Positions 9,316-19,869 of a stretch of DNA of 32,518 nt are shown here, one piece after another (the first letter of the stretch is position 1; every line of letters begins with the position of its first letter). The notes beneath the pieces are model-generated. The model had not been told where the DNA came from and did no database searches. It was given only the letters and a program-made list of their open reading frames with translations. The DNA is from Collybiopsis luxurians FD-317 M1. Lineage: Eukaryota; Basidiomycota; Agaricomycetes; Agaricales; Omphalotaceae. The translations under genes were made by a program, and so were the position numbers. The DNA is taken from the NCBI GenBank assembly GCA_000827265.1, contig KN834838.1, positions 1-32,518 of the forward strand, given 5' to 3'.

Positions 9316-9852
9316 CATGCTTGATCTCATATATACGGCCTAGCTTGTCGTTATCTCACTCATTTTCACGTACGCTGCTTTCAAAGCAATCTACATCTTT
9401 TTCCACCCTCTCAGCATTATCCCCTGCCGGTCTTATCTTTGGCTCCCAATACACGTTGTTCGGCTCGAGCAATGCAAAGTCGTCTCTATCCGGAAAACGT
9501 GGTCGATCCGTCTGTCGCTCCAATCTAGGATGACGTGTTCTCAATGAAAAAGGTGTACACCGTTCACAAATTTGAGAAGAGCGATTGTATTATAAAAGTC
9601 TTCTTACATGCGTATTCGGCGAGTTTATCAATGGCGAGGTTTCGCTTCTGACCTTTGAGCTTGTAGGAGCAACAGCGACCATGGGTATGTCATCCTCCTT
9701 TCTAGATCATACTCGATGGGTTTACTGATGGTTTGCCAGCATGACCATCCTCAAACACGCTCCTCATTCCATGCGTCGCAAAGGTTACGCTCCTCAGTAC
9801 TTTCCCGCTACTCTGGCCAAATTTCAGCCTGAAATGCATGAACCAATACTGA
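9316..9852 (+). pseudogene. Cytochrome P450-A, 5' half only
   Basis: This is a truncated P450. The first part matches P450-C and P450-D (TYA...KAIY, then a broken hinge where P450-B has IPGPWY). It continues through the VHKF region and an intron-containing stretch to a well-kept exon whose codons read KHAPHS...RRKGYAPQY...LAKFQPEMHEP. Homology stops at about 9852, so the I-helix, ExxR and heme-binding cysteine are all missing. The hinge segment from about 9421 is already degenerate, as in P450-C. The MULE lies in its 5' flank and the HNH gene lies beyond the break. Confidence 0.85.
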
Positions 9853-10069
9853 GGCGACTGTCGTGATGGTACATACGTAGGATCAGATGATGAATGTAGA
9901 GAACAGCTAAGTACTTCGGCCACTTCCAACAATAGCTTGCGTCGTGCTCGATGGCAAGCGCTTTGAGGGCTAGGCATGTGAACGAGGCAATACTGCGGCT
10001 TACTGCCTTTAAGATTTTGCTAAAAAGATTCTTGAAACCGCGTTCCTTGAATGGGGAGTGGGCGCCACC
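9853..10069. other. Junction DNA between P450-A and the HNH gene
   Basis: This is the 3' flank of the HNH gene. A 12-mer, CATCATCTGATC, read on the minus strand at about 9879-9890, also occurs in the last HNH exon at about 10262-10273 and is followed by loosely similar codons (SSDP). The stretch may hold a scrap of a second HNH copy, but that is weak. I see no gene. Confidence 0.35.
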
Positions 10070-11380
10070 TTATACCGAACCAGCTTGAAAGAGGGCTTGT
10101 TCCAGAACAGCCATAGACCCTCCATCTTCTGCCAATACGCCGATACGTTCATAATCCCTCAGAACGTTCTCTATATGCTCTGCGACACCAGAGAGATGTG
10201 CGATCTTGCAAGCTGCAGCATGAAATTCGAGGAATTGTGGGTTTGGAAGGGGAACGTTCGGATCAGATGATGTTAGCTTAATAGGTCCATGTACTTGAGA
10301 AATTAAAGACAAGCGACTAAATTAGCGACGGTTGATTCAAGAGAGTGAGCAAATACGTACCTGTTGTTCGCAGTAGAAAATCATTTTCATTGATTGCTTT
10401 TACGATGTATTCGTGCTCGTTGTCCTAAGCACATATAAGAGAAGTCGACAAAGGGTAATGAGATAGTTCAGTACTCACGGTTGCCTCCAACCAAAGTTCT
10501 AGTTTATCAAACGTGTCGTAAATCTGGAGCGCCAACGTCATTACATTCTCCAGACTGTGCATCTTGTCTCTGTTTAAAGTGTCGATCTTAATACCGAACC
10601 GGTCGAACACCGCTAAAATAGAAGCCAAGTATTTTTTCTGCGAAATAAATATCATCAACTGAAGCTGATAGAAGCTCGAGGACGTACATTGAGTTCTTCG
10701 TGCATACCAAACACCGTGGAATCTGGAACGATATGAGCACATCGCGTAGTACCTGTACCAAATGTATCTATCTGTTTCGCGTCAAAGAAACTCATGCAGT
10801 TTGGATCGATCAATCTCGTAACAACGCATCGATACCCATCGCGCACCAGAGCCTAGTAATAAATCGTCAACTGAAACCGGCGGCACCATACTCGAGTATC
10901 ACTAACTTTATCCTTGGCATCGGAGTGATTCTTGGGGGCCTCAGTGAGAGTGGCTTTGATTTGTTGAACACGAGCATTAAAAGACGGACGACTGGGGTGG
11001 TCTGGGGAGAAGGGAGTCCGAGGACCTCTAAAGTTGTAGACTTTTAAGGGGTCAATTATCGTCCGGTGAATTTCGCAATAGAACTCACAAGGACGGATAA
11101 AGCAATCAAGGTAGACTTTTCCCAGAACATGTAAATCTTCTGAAGCAGTTGACCTGACAGCAGAAACAATCTCTGCTAGTGCCTCGGAATCCAGTCGTGG
11201 TGCAAAAAGAATTAAAAAACCAAGTACTTGAAGGTTTCTTTGCTTCGTTTCGTCGCTTTCCGTTGTTGCAGCCTGATAAACCTGATCATAAACGCTTCTA
11301 TGGCCAGGGGTGAAGAAAAGACGCAAAATATTGCCAGATGCTGGAAGTTCACCTGGCACCAAACCTTCGATTTGGGTCAT
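10070..11380 (-). CDS. HNH nuclease-domain protein (HNH_2 type), 361 aa, five exons
   Basis: This is an intact-looking protein of the basidiomycete HNH_2 type; its biological role and substrate are unknown. Exons 11380-10907, 10852-10688, 10637-10479, 10424-10361 and 10293-10070 join through GT-AG introns of 54, 50, 54 and 67 nt into 362 codons including the stop. The HNH core is in exon 2: RDGYRCVVT (about residues 162-170), then RCAHIVP (about 195-201) with the histidine expected to be catalytic. The C-terminal part has HAAACKIAHLSG (about residues 307-318), a stretch I associate with this family. The N-terminal 150 residues are helical-looking and unassigned. It lies between P450-A and P450-B, outside the repeated block and single-copy in the window, and is the best candidate here for a working host gene. 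Confidence 0.85.
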
Positions 11381-11867
11381 GGAGGAAAACGAGTTGGCCT
11401 ATACCTCTCAGCGTGATGTGACAATATAAAGCGTTCATAAGCGCCCAGATTCTTGCAGTCCCACGGTCACGGCCCCGCACGCCTGTCCAACTACCAGGCG
11501 AAGGTAATAGAACAAAGAAAGCCTAGCAAGAGTAAGATTGGTAGGTGGGCTGTAAGATTCTCAGTCGGAACTGGGGTATCACTAGTTGCCAGTATGTACG
11601 ATACATCCACTCCTCTTTAGGGGTTTGATTACTTTGGAAGTCTCATCAAGGCTAAGCTATCGTGCAGAGAGAGAGCAAGGGGGGAGCAGATAGTGAGAGA
11701 AACGGTAGAATGGTACCTGATTGTGTATTCGGCTAAATTGTACGTAGGACTTTCAGGGAGTTGATTAAATCAACTAACCCCTCACAAACCATTCCCCCCA
11801 ATGCCTTTTCTCTCCATGACCACCATCATCGCGTGCGGTTCCCCTCCTCTTCCCGTCCTTTGTCACG
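11381..11867. other. Intergenic region between the HNH gene and P450-B
   Basis: This is the shared 5' region of two divergently transcribed genes. It is unlike the 5' flanks of P450-A, C and D, so P450-B may sit at the original locus while the other copies carry a different upstream sequence. A TATA-like string CTTTATATTG (minus strand, about 11428-11437) lies about 50 bp upstream of the HNH start. A purine-rich stretch at about 11665-11705 is the only other visible feature. Confidence 0.45.
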
Positions 11868-13812
11868 ATGTACTCGGTCTCTATCTTCCACAGCATTGCC
11901 CTCGCCGCCGTCTCACTTATTTGCATATGCCGTTCTCAAAGCAATCTACAACATCTTCTACCCTCTCAGCGCCATCCCTGGTCCTTGGTACGCGGCAGTT
12001 TCCGATTTTTGGCTCACAATCCACGTCATTCGGCTCGAACAATGTAAAGTTGTTCACTGTCTGTTCGAAAAATACGGCCCCGTCGTTCGTGTTGGTCCGA
12101 ACAAAGTCTTTCAACAATTTGTCCTCAACGAAAAACGTGTACACTATTCACAAATTTGACAAGAGCGAGTATTATAAAAGTCTTCTTACCTGGGTATTTG
12201 GCGAGTTTATGAATGGCGAAGTTTTGGTTCTGACTTTTGAGCTTGTAGGAACAACAAAGATCATGCGTCTGTCTTTTCGCTTTTTAGATTATACTCTGTA
12301 GGTTCACTGAGAGCTGGCTAGCATGAACCACCCTCGAACACGCTCCTCACTACGTTCCCGCCAATCTCGCCAAGTTTCAGCCCGAAATGCATGAGCCAAT
12401 GGTCGATCTTGTCAACGTGAGTTTTCCTTTTGCTTCAAAGTCCATGTAATGTAGCAAGTCGCTCAACGTCCACTGTAGAACGTCGCGAAGATTGGTGGTA
12501 AAACATCTATCGAATGTCTCACTCTCTTCCGAAACCTCATGGTAGATGTTCTCGTGTCCATGTCTTATGGATATCGCATCACGCCCTAAAGAAGTGGAGC
12601 ACGGACAATGAGGATCCTCTTTCCACCGCTATCAGCGACTTTCCTAAACGCAGTATTCTGGTAAGTCCTTGGCTTCTCTATTCATCTGTCTTCTAAAGCG
12701 CCTCGTGCAGCGAAGCGTCGTTCCCACCTGGGTTTGGAATATAGTGTGCCGTATCCCCATGGCTAGATGGCGCCAACTCTATTACTCGGATAAGATCATG
12801 GCTGAGGTACATTTAGGCTTCTTAACCGGACATTTCCTTACTTAACGCGTCTATAGTTTGTCAACGAACGTGTTTATCAAGCTCGTACCAAGATGAAGAC
12901 TAGAAAACTCGACGAATCTTCCGAAATCGTACCTTTACTCCACCGCCTTCTCAAATACCGCTACTCTTCGACCGGACAGATGATGCCTGACAACGATATC
13001 ATCTCTGAGGCCATGGGACACATGTACGTACCTTTCTCGTCATCTGTACCTTCTTTATGAACCTTTCGCTTATAGGATCGCCGGTTCCGATACATCATCG
13101 ATCTCGCTCTCTTATTTTCTTCTCGACGCCCAGACATTGCTGCTAAGCTTCAGGCTGAGCTAGACGAAGCCATGCCAAACGCCCACGTAGTTCCGGACAT
13201 TTCTGTCCTTTCAAGCCTTCCTTACCTCAACACTTGCGTCAAGGAAGGTTCGTGCCTCCATTCTAGCCCGTCGATTATTACTCACTTTAGCTGTCTGTCA
13301 GGTCTTCGAGTATGTTTAGCTGCTCCAAGTCCTCTGGAATGTGTCGTACCTCAATCTATATCCAAAATGGGCGAAGGCTTCGATTTGATGGGCTTTGAGC
13401 TGCCAGCCAATACCGTCGTTGCTACCCAAGCTTGGTCCATGCATCGTAACCCGTCTATCTTTCCCTCGCCTAACACTTGCTCTCCTGAGCGGTGGCTCGA
13501 GACCGCCCAACCCGGTTGCGCCGAACGCCTGGCTAGAATGCAGGAAAACATGATGCCCTTCGGCACCGGCTCCAGGGTGTGTGGTGGCCAGAACCTCGCG
13601 CAGATCGTGCTCAATATTATGGTGGCGGCTATGGCCAGGAATTTTGACATTGTTGCATCAGCTGAAACTAACGACAGGAGCATGGAGATTAAAGACAGCT
13701 TCGTAAGTCTGTTTTCTTCCGTTACGATCTAATTTACGAACGAATCTCTCGATAGGTAATCTTTCCCTCCGCAATGGAGTGCAAACTTACTTTCAACCCT
13801 CGTTCCTTGTGA
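11868..13812 (+). pseudogene. Cytochrome P450-B, nearly full length but frameshifted
   Basis: This is a heme-thiolate monooxygenase relic with about seven introns and the best-kept copy of the four. The start at 11868 gives a hydrophobic anchor (FHSIALAAVSLI), followed by the hinge IPGPWYAAVSDFW and KYGPVVRVGPNK. Later parts are LFRNLMVDVLVS, an I-helix start AGSDTSSIS, KEG/LR (the ExxR motif, split by an intron), SPERW, and the heme-binding motif FGTGSRVCGG with Cys at 13580-13582. The final exon ends at TGA 13810-13812. Lesions relative to its sisters are a 2-nt loss near 11930, a frameshift near 12110, an in-frame 30-nt loss near 12342, a 1-nt loss near 12583 and a 10-nt loss in helix I near 13118. 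Substrate and family number cannot be told. It was probably an ER-membrane enzyme. Confidence 0.85.
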
Positions 13813-15224
13813 ACGAGATACCTTCTTGCTTCTGTTCCGCCCTTTCCCTTATTTCTGTTTTCCTGCTTGATTAGACGTCGTTCTCCTGTTTTGGGTTACA
13901 TCTGTTCAGTGTTTTCATTCGAAATCGAAATCATTCATGCATTCTGGCGCTATCGCTAACTATTCTACTTGCTATCTGGTTTGCTATGTGCCTCTACCTT
14001 CCCCCGTTGCGCTTGATACCGCCTCTCCCCTCAAATTGTTATCGCATTACTTATATCTTTACATCAGACCAATACTCCAAAAGTCAATCTTTCCTTCCTC
14101 CGACACGCGTTCTTCCTTTACCTACTCGCCGTTTCCTGTCACGATGAGGATGACCTTTCAGTCTTCCTTCACCTGACATCCTTCATTACTCCTGCATATG
14201 ATCAACCTTACTTTATACCTTCCCTGAAATTTACATCGAGTTAATCTTCAAGGTTTACTAAACGTCTTTTATCCTTCGTTTATCACCATCACCTTACATT
14301 TACATTAGATTCGTGTAATAGTTCCTAATTCGCCACCGACAATCTTGACCTTATTTAGGTCATGTCTGCTTTCTTCATGTGTCCCCATCCTTGCGTTTTA
14401 TTTTACGTTCCCCCCAATTTTGGACTGGTTGTCTTGTACATTTTTTTTGGAGCTGGAGGTTTTCTTTGTTTTTACTGTTCATTCCTTTTTTTTTTTGGTA
14501 TTGATTGTAGCGACTGCCGATAGAGGTTAAATGTATTAGTATTGAGTTATTTGTTCAATGTTTGATTTTGAAATATGAAGTTCGGAGAGTGCCCTGTGTT
14601 CTCTGTGGTGTGGTGTATGATAGCCTTGAATGACGAATGGTCGAGGAGTGCTATGAATTTTATGGGAGTAGGTATTCTTAAACCATGAGTTTGTTAGTCA
14701 ACTCGAGGCCCTGCCGTGTAATGCGCCAACGCTGCAACGTGGCGCCTATGTGTACCCGGCTTATTATCAAGTAGGAGCTGTCGCGCCGCATGCACGCGTG
14801 GATGACAGGTACTAAAAGTTAATGCTCATGAAACTTGCACACACTTATCATCAGGAACTATGGACTAAACTGCCTGCCCGGCAGCTTTGAAGTTGATTCC
14901 ATCAACTTGCAATGCAATTTCTACAGTCCAACAGTACCAGCAAGAATCCAGATTCTTGAATAAATACAAGAAACGTACGACAAGGAAGCAAAGAATAGGG
15001 TACATATGTAGATGGTACTTGTAAGAATCCTGATTCCTGAATAAATAAATAGAAGAGAAATCCAAAAAAGCAAATAAGAAAATGGTAAACGCTCTTGAAT
15101 AAATTAAGAATCAAAAGGGAAAAAATGAATCGGTGAAGGAATGAAAAGCAAACAGACACTTCAAGAGATCCAAAAAATGGATCATTGCAAGGGGACCAGT
15201 GTAGCAATAATAATGCGAAGGGCC
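13813..15224. other. P450 3' flank and convergent intergenic DNA, copy 2
   Basis: This is noncoding DNA parallel to 312-1459, with the same T-rich tracts, palindromic AAGAATCC repeats (about 14941-15175) and small non-gene frames. A run of T lies at about 14487-14497. I see no gene. Confidence 0.55.
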
Positions 15225-16878
15225 TCACTCTTTAACATACTCTTGCTCCTCTTGTTCCTCTCCCTCATCATTCATGGATCCTCCATCCAATGGAGCACCA
15301 ATATTCCCCAAAAAGCTATTGGTTGCAAACTGCAATCCCGAGTTTTGCTGTCCTTCAGCACTTTGGCTAAACCTGCTCATTTCTTCAGGGTTGGAAAAGG
15401 TGCGTAGATTGAGCATAAGTCGGCTGATTAACATGTTTGGAAGGCTTAAAGAATCATTAGCTAAAAGGGATAGGCTGGGACCAATTTGACTCACATGGAG
15501 AAGAATGGTGAAATCACGAGTAAAAATGTCTAAGTGATCATATCAGCCAGCAGTGGGCGTGCATACAAGTACTTGTCCACATACATTGTCAGTTTCAGTT
15601 TGCAACTGCACCTGGTGCAAAAATTGGATGATACACTTCGATTGATATATATCTATACACACTATGTCTGCAATGGTAGTGGTTATTCCTACAACCAGCA
15701 TAACCCTGTGACCATTTCAGAACGAGTCAGAGAGACAGTTTTTTCTGAAAACGCACAGGAAATAAACAGATCCTTAAAGTAATTAATCAGATGTAAATCA
15801 TGTAAAATCAAATCTAATTGGCCTACCGTCGCGAGCAATAACTTGTGTAACACTAGATTCCCCAAGTCTTTTCATTTCAATAGCATGATGAAAAGTTTTC
15901 CTCAGTGTCAATCCAAAAATGAATACATCAAATGCCAAAGCTATAAAAGGAGTAGAGAGTTGGACTGGAAAGTTGCAAATCGATAAACAGATAAGACATA
16001 AGCAGCACTTTTGGACAGAGCCTACCCCTAAATGTGTAGCCCAGTTTCAGAGTATGCAGGGGCTAGACTACTGCGCTTGCTTACTTAATAAACAGATCAG
16101 GATTTGAAGTTCCAATTCCACAATTTGAGGTATTTTGGAAGGATGATCCAGTTAGGGAAATGCCTGGAGAAATTATCACATTCTATATGAAGGCAGCTAT
16201 GGGTTTGCTTAATTAACTAGATTCATTCTATACATACCAAGATGTCCATGGAGAGTCGAGAAAGTATAAAAAGAGCTGATGTTGCCAATATCATTTTGCT
16301 TCTGTCATAGATTGCATATACTCTCAAAGCAAACAGAGCTAAGAAGCATGTTCATCCATCCTGGATATCAGAATTTTAGTTTGCACATATTTCTTACCAG
16401 TGGTAGTGGCAACTGCCACAATGTCTAGAACTTGATATAGCCTACCCATTATGTTGCATCTAACAGTCTCATGAGTTTTCGCAGCCTTTTCAGCAAGCAA
16501 TCAAATATCAAACTCTTTATCTGTACTTTGTCCTGGGAGATTGACTGCCAGGCTGAACCCCAGGTATACCAAAAAGATATACCGGTTCAGAATAAATAAA
16601 AGTGATGTTCCAGTTTGCTTCTTCATCCATATCAAGTTTATTTCAGTAGGTAGTGTTTCCAGATAGTCGACTGCCCAGAGTACTAGACATTTCAGAATGG
16701 GATGAGTAGTGGGACAATGGGATGGTATTTGATTTGCACCTGTTGAAGCAGTGATTGCATAGTTTCCTGCTAACCTAAATGCAAAGATACATGAATATCA
16801 GTAAGTAACATTGGATTTGGTTGGTCATTAAAATTGCCCATACCATAGTCTCTGTTCTTGAAAAATTGAACCACTCAT
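15225..16878 (-). pseudogene. DUF6533-like membrane protein gene, copy 2, disrupted
   Basis: This copy starts at the ATG at 16878 and keeps the exon-intron pattern of copy 1. The conserved parts are present: DYLETLP with an INLIW, FILNRYIF, VYAIYDRSK-type codons, FIFGLTLRKTFHHA and the C-terminal ISRLMLNLR exon ending at 15225. The fifth exon reads GCA TTT CCC then TAA (16154-16152), where copy 1 has a CAA further on, so the frame is closed. A TGA at 16503-16501 would also close exon 3 unless that segment is an intron. I conclude it is a decayed copy of the same unknown-function membrane protein. Confidence 0.6.
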
Positions 16879-18157
16879 TGTTAGTAAATGACAATAATTG
16901 ACAACAATTGAAGTGGGGGCTTGGTCCGAATGTTGGTTCTTAAAAACACCCATGCTTGCAGCTCATGCAATCAACTGAGATGCTTCGTCGTTAGACCCAG
17001 GCAATGAAGTCTCGATTATTTTTCAACCACAGCCACAAACGCAGGGGTGCAACAATGGCATTAAATGTATTGCACCTATAATGTTCTTGATGTATCGAAA
17101 TTCAAGAATATTTTGTCATGTGTTTTTTTTTTTTCACTTCAAGTCACTTACTGACTGTTTACGGTAGTACCAAACAGCAATGCTCTAATGTTCATTGAAG
17201 TACTTGTACAAGCTGTTCCTGAAATACTAATGTGTCTCAGCTCCGCAGGCCACTGCTTTCCAAGAGTTGCCCCGTTTTTCTTATCAAGGGATGCGGAAGG
17301 CAATAATGCTTTACTAAAACAACTTAATTTCAAGCATACCTGTATTTTGATCTCTCAATCACCGTTCAGGCTCACATGAATCAAATAGGCTGATGAAAAT
17401 GTCACTCAACTTCCCGGGATGTAGTATGTTAGTGTGCTGGTTGCTCATCTTCCTATCTAACAAGCTATCTATTCTGGGTTCAGACGGGGTTCTACTCATC
17501 TCGATCTCCACTTAGCCGTAGATCCAAAACTCTCCAAACTATCTTGTGTTTACACGGAAGTCCGAGGCTCCTTCCTTTCCACTTCCTAGAGTCTCGATTG
17601 CCCTGACTGTAACTTTAAGCTTTAGAATGCATGGTGCACGTGGAATTCGACTGAGCGAACAGGGGATGTCTGGCTGTGCTTATTTGCGTTGCATTGGGCA
17701 TTCTGAGATGTGGAATGTGTTGGGGTCCATGCATAGGCCATAAAATGACCAGATTGAAGTGGCAATGATATAAATGGCATGGCAAACGGGAAGGATTCCT
17801 GGATTCAAGGGAGTCGGGTAGTTCAAACTCCTCCTCTTATGATAATAGGCTATACGTTTCTGAGTGTAGTTCCTTTGTAACAGATTCACTTGAAGCCAAG
17901 AAACTAGTTGTATTGGGCAGGAGGTCAACTCAACCATGGTACGGAATCTGTAGACAGCCATAGAACGATATGACAGTGCATCGTTGGCAATCTAGCTGTG
18001 CAGAAGTTTTGTTGGCCGCGGTTCTGTATCTGTTCCGCCCTTCTATTATCTGTTTACATCCAATAGGCCTAGTCTAGCCCTGATGATTGTAGTATTATTC
18101 AAGGTTAAGAGTGGAATAATAGCTATGAGCTTGGGGATATTCCAAATTCAGGTCAAG
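16879..18157. other. Intergenic DNA of copy 2 upstream of the mariner-type element
   Basis: This is conserved spacer matching 3106-4432. It includes the 65-codon frame at 17546-17743, kept without indels but not recognisable as a gene. The palindrome CTTGTACAAG occurs at about 17203-17212. I see no supported gene. Confidence 0.45.
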
Positions 18158-18159
18158 TA

Positions 18160-18801
18160 CAGTGATCTAGGAGTCCTTGATACACATCTATTAAAACCTT
18201 TTTATATGGCTATTTCTTTCCAAGTCAAGTATCTGAAATTAATGATAGACATTACATCCATGCCCTGAAAAAGTTTTGAGGTGATTGAAGCTTGGGCTGA
18301 ACAGATATAGACAAAATACTGGTCATTTTTGCATGTTTTTTTGATACAAAACTTTTGGCTTAGTGGCGAGCTATGCTAAATTGACCCAGAACACAGGAAA
18401 TTTGGGTCTCAGATTATAAAACAGTTATTTCTCTACAGATTACAATAATTGCTTGAGCCACAGAGTGAGATACTGGTGCTGAATCTGCATAGCAATCCTA
18501 TGTGACATTGAGCTTAAACTCGAGGCGCCGTAAGCAAGTCAAATTAACTTTGGATGCATCAGATTGTCCAGCTATGTAAGGCTGTCACACTGTCTCAAGG
18601 ACTCCAAATCATGACAAATGACTTAAATTCTTGTATAATTTGTAGTAAATGCATATCACCCTTGGCCACTCAATAAAGCTGTTGTAAATAGTATAAATGT
18701 GTTCTAATTTGGTCCAAGATACTCAAATTTGAAGAGTTTGCAAAGGACAAACTCCCACAAAAGCATTTACATTTTGTGTCTCAAGGACTCCTAGATCACT
18801 G
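18160..18801. mobile_element. Non-autonomous Tc1/mariner-type element, 642 bp
   Basis: The 26-bp terminal inverted repeats begin CAGTGATCTAGGAGTCCTTG (18160-18185 and, inverted, 18776-18801) with one mismatch. They are flanked by TA on both sides (18158-18159 and 18802-18803). Copies 1 and 3 have one TA and no insertion at the same place (4433-4434, 26067-26068). A TIR-like string, TCAAGGACTCC, recurs internally near 18595. The interior is AT-rich with no transposase frame, so it would need a transposase from elsewhere. A TA target and CAGTG ends fit the Tc1/mariner superfamily. Confidence 0.88.
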
Positions 18802-18803
18802 TA

Positions 18804-19869
18804 AATGCTAGGATTATTGACCATTCCAGTAACGATGTGTGTAATTGGCCTAAAATATGGTTCAATACTTAATTTCGAAAGAGGAATATGAACATATCCA
18901 ACCAAGTTTGAGTTTCGATCAACACATCCATGTAGGGACTCCGAGTCCCAGTCCACCGGAATTTATACACAATCAGAACTTGACAATAATTATTAAATCG
19001 TCAATATTGAACCAAAACCACGTCCTTCCCGCTAACCACCCTGAAAGCAATCTTTCCAGAATTAGAAGTGGCCTGTACACCTCTTTCTTCACCTCGTTCT
19101 TTTAAACATCATCACCACTTCTCTGATGCATCCGACCCTGACCATCTGGCTTGCATTGGTCCGATCTTGAAAGCTGGGTGACAACGCGATGGAAATGAGC
19201 ATCGCATATCCAGATTGTTTCCACTGAGGTCCTGCGTGGCTCTGACTGTTCAAACTGGGAAGAGCGTTGATACCTCTGGTCGTAATTGAGCTGATTGCGC
19301 TGACTTTTAGGGGAGCTTCATAGGCACTCCGGCGTAGTTGACCAAAAAGAAAAAAATCCGAAGAGCTGTACTGAGATTGAAATCCCACCAGCCTATCGAG
19401 GCAATACCAGTGAGAGTCGTAATCGGTAATTTTCGAGGCGTATAATCTCGTCAACACGGTTATTCAACTCATGCTAGTTGCATAGGACGGCAGCTCCCAT
19501 CAAATCTCTGGATGTGAGGCTCGAATAATTTCAGTTTTGCAGAAAAGCTTAGAGAAATCTACGTCAACTCGTGGTTTGAAATCAGGTGTTCCGCTTGAAT
19601 GAGTGCATTAGCTTGATGTGATCCGAGGCAAGTTAGATTTAGGGTAAGTCAGAAAGCTGGTATTCGTACTTAGGAGCTATGTAGCAGCCCATCTAGAGCC
19701 AGTTCAGATCAGCTTTCTGAAAAATTACTGGTAGCGGTACCGCAGTGTGGGAGCCGCGTGGAAGATTTCAAGTTGAGAAGATCGATCAGTGCTCAGGCGC
19801 TCATAAGCGCTTATGATCTCGCTTTTCTCTCACAGCGTTATCCTTCACCAGATCGTCCGCTGTTCGCCA
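18804..19869. other. Spacer between the mariner-type element and P450-C
   Basis: This is conserved noncoding spacer. It holds the single repeat unit at about 19190-19385, whose body resembles unit a of copy 1 and whose right end resembles unit b. It also holds the 230-bp segment (about 19460-19680) missing from copy 1. The promoter-side DNA matching the MULE target of copy 1 is deleted here, near 19810. I see no gene. Confidence 0.5.

Larger units (their letters stand above)
312..9852. repeat. Segmental duplication copy 1 (permuted, ends inside P450-A)
   Basis: Copy 1 runs from the P450 3' flank through a DUF6533-like gene and intergenic DNA into the first half of P450-A. It matches, in order, the block from about 14070 to about 20395 (copy 2 into P450-C), and the parallel block of copies 3 and 4. 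By eye most segments agree at roughly nine bases in ten, including noncoding DNA. It is interrupted by the MULE at 5526-9163. Both ends are abrupt: left at about 312, and right at about 9852, just after the codons for a QPEMHEP motif. Confidence 0.8.
11868..19815. repeat. Segmental duplication copy 2
   Basis: P450-B, its 3' flank, DUF6533-like copy 2, the spacer and the mariner-type insertion form one copy of the block. The order and orientation of parts match copies 1, 3 and 4. Its spacer includes one unit of the tandem repeat (about 19190-19385) and the 230-bp segment missing from copy 1. Confidence 0.8.

Noticed and set aside
9702..9977. 91-codon minus-strand frame
   Set aside because: Half of it is antisense to the P450-A exon and half is junction DNA; no start or splice evidence.
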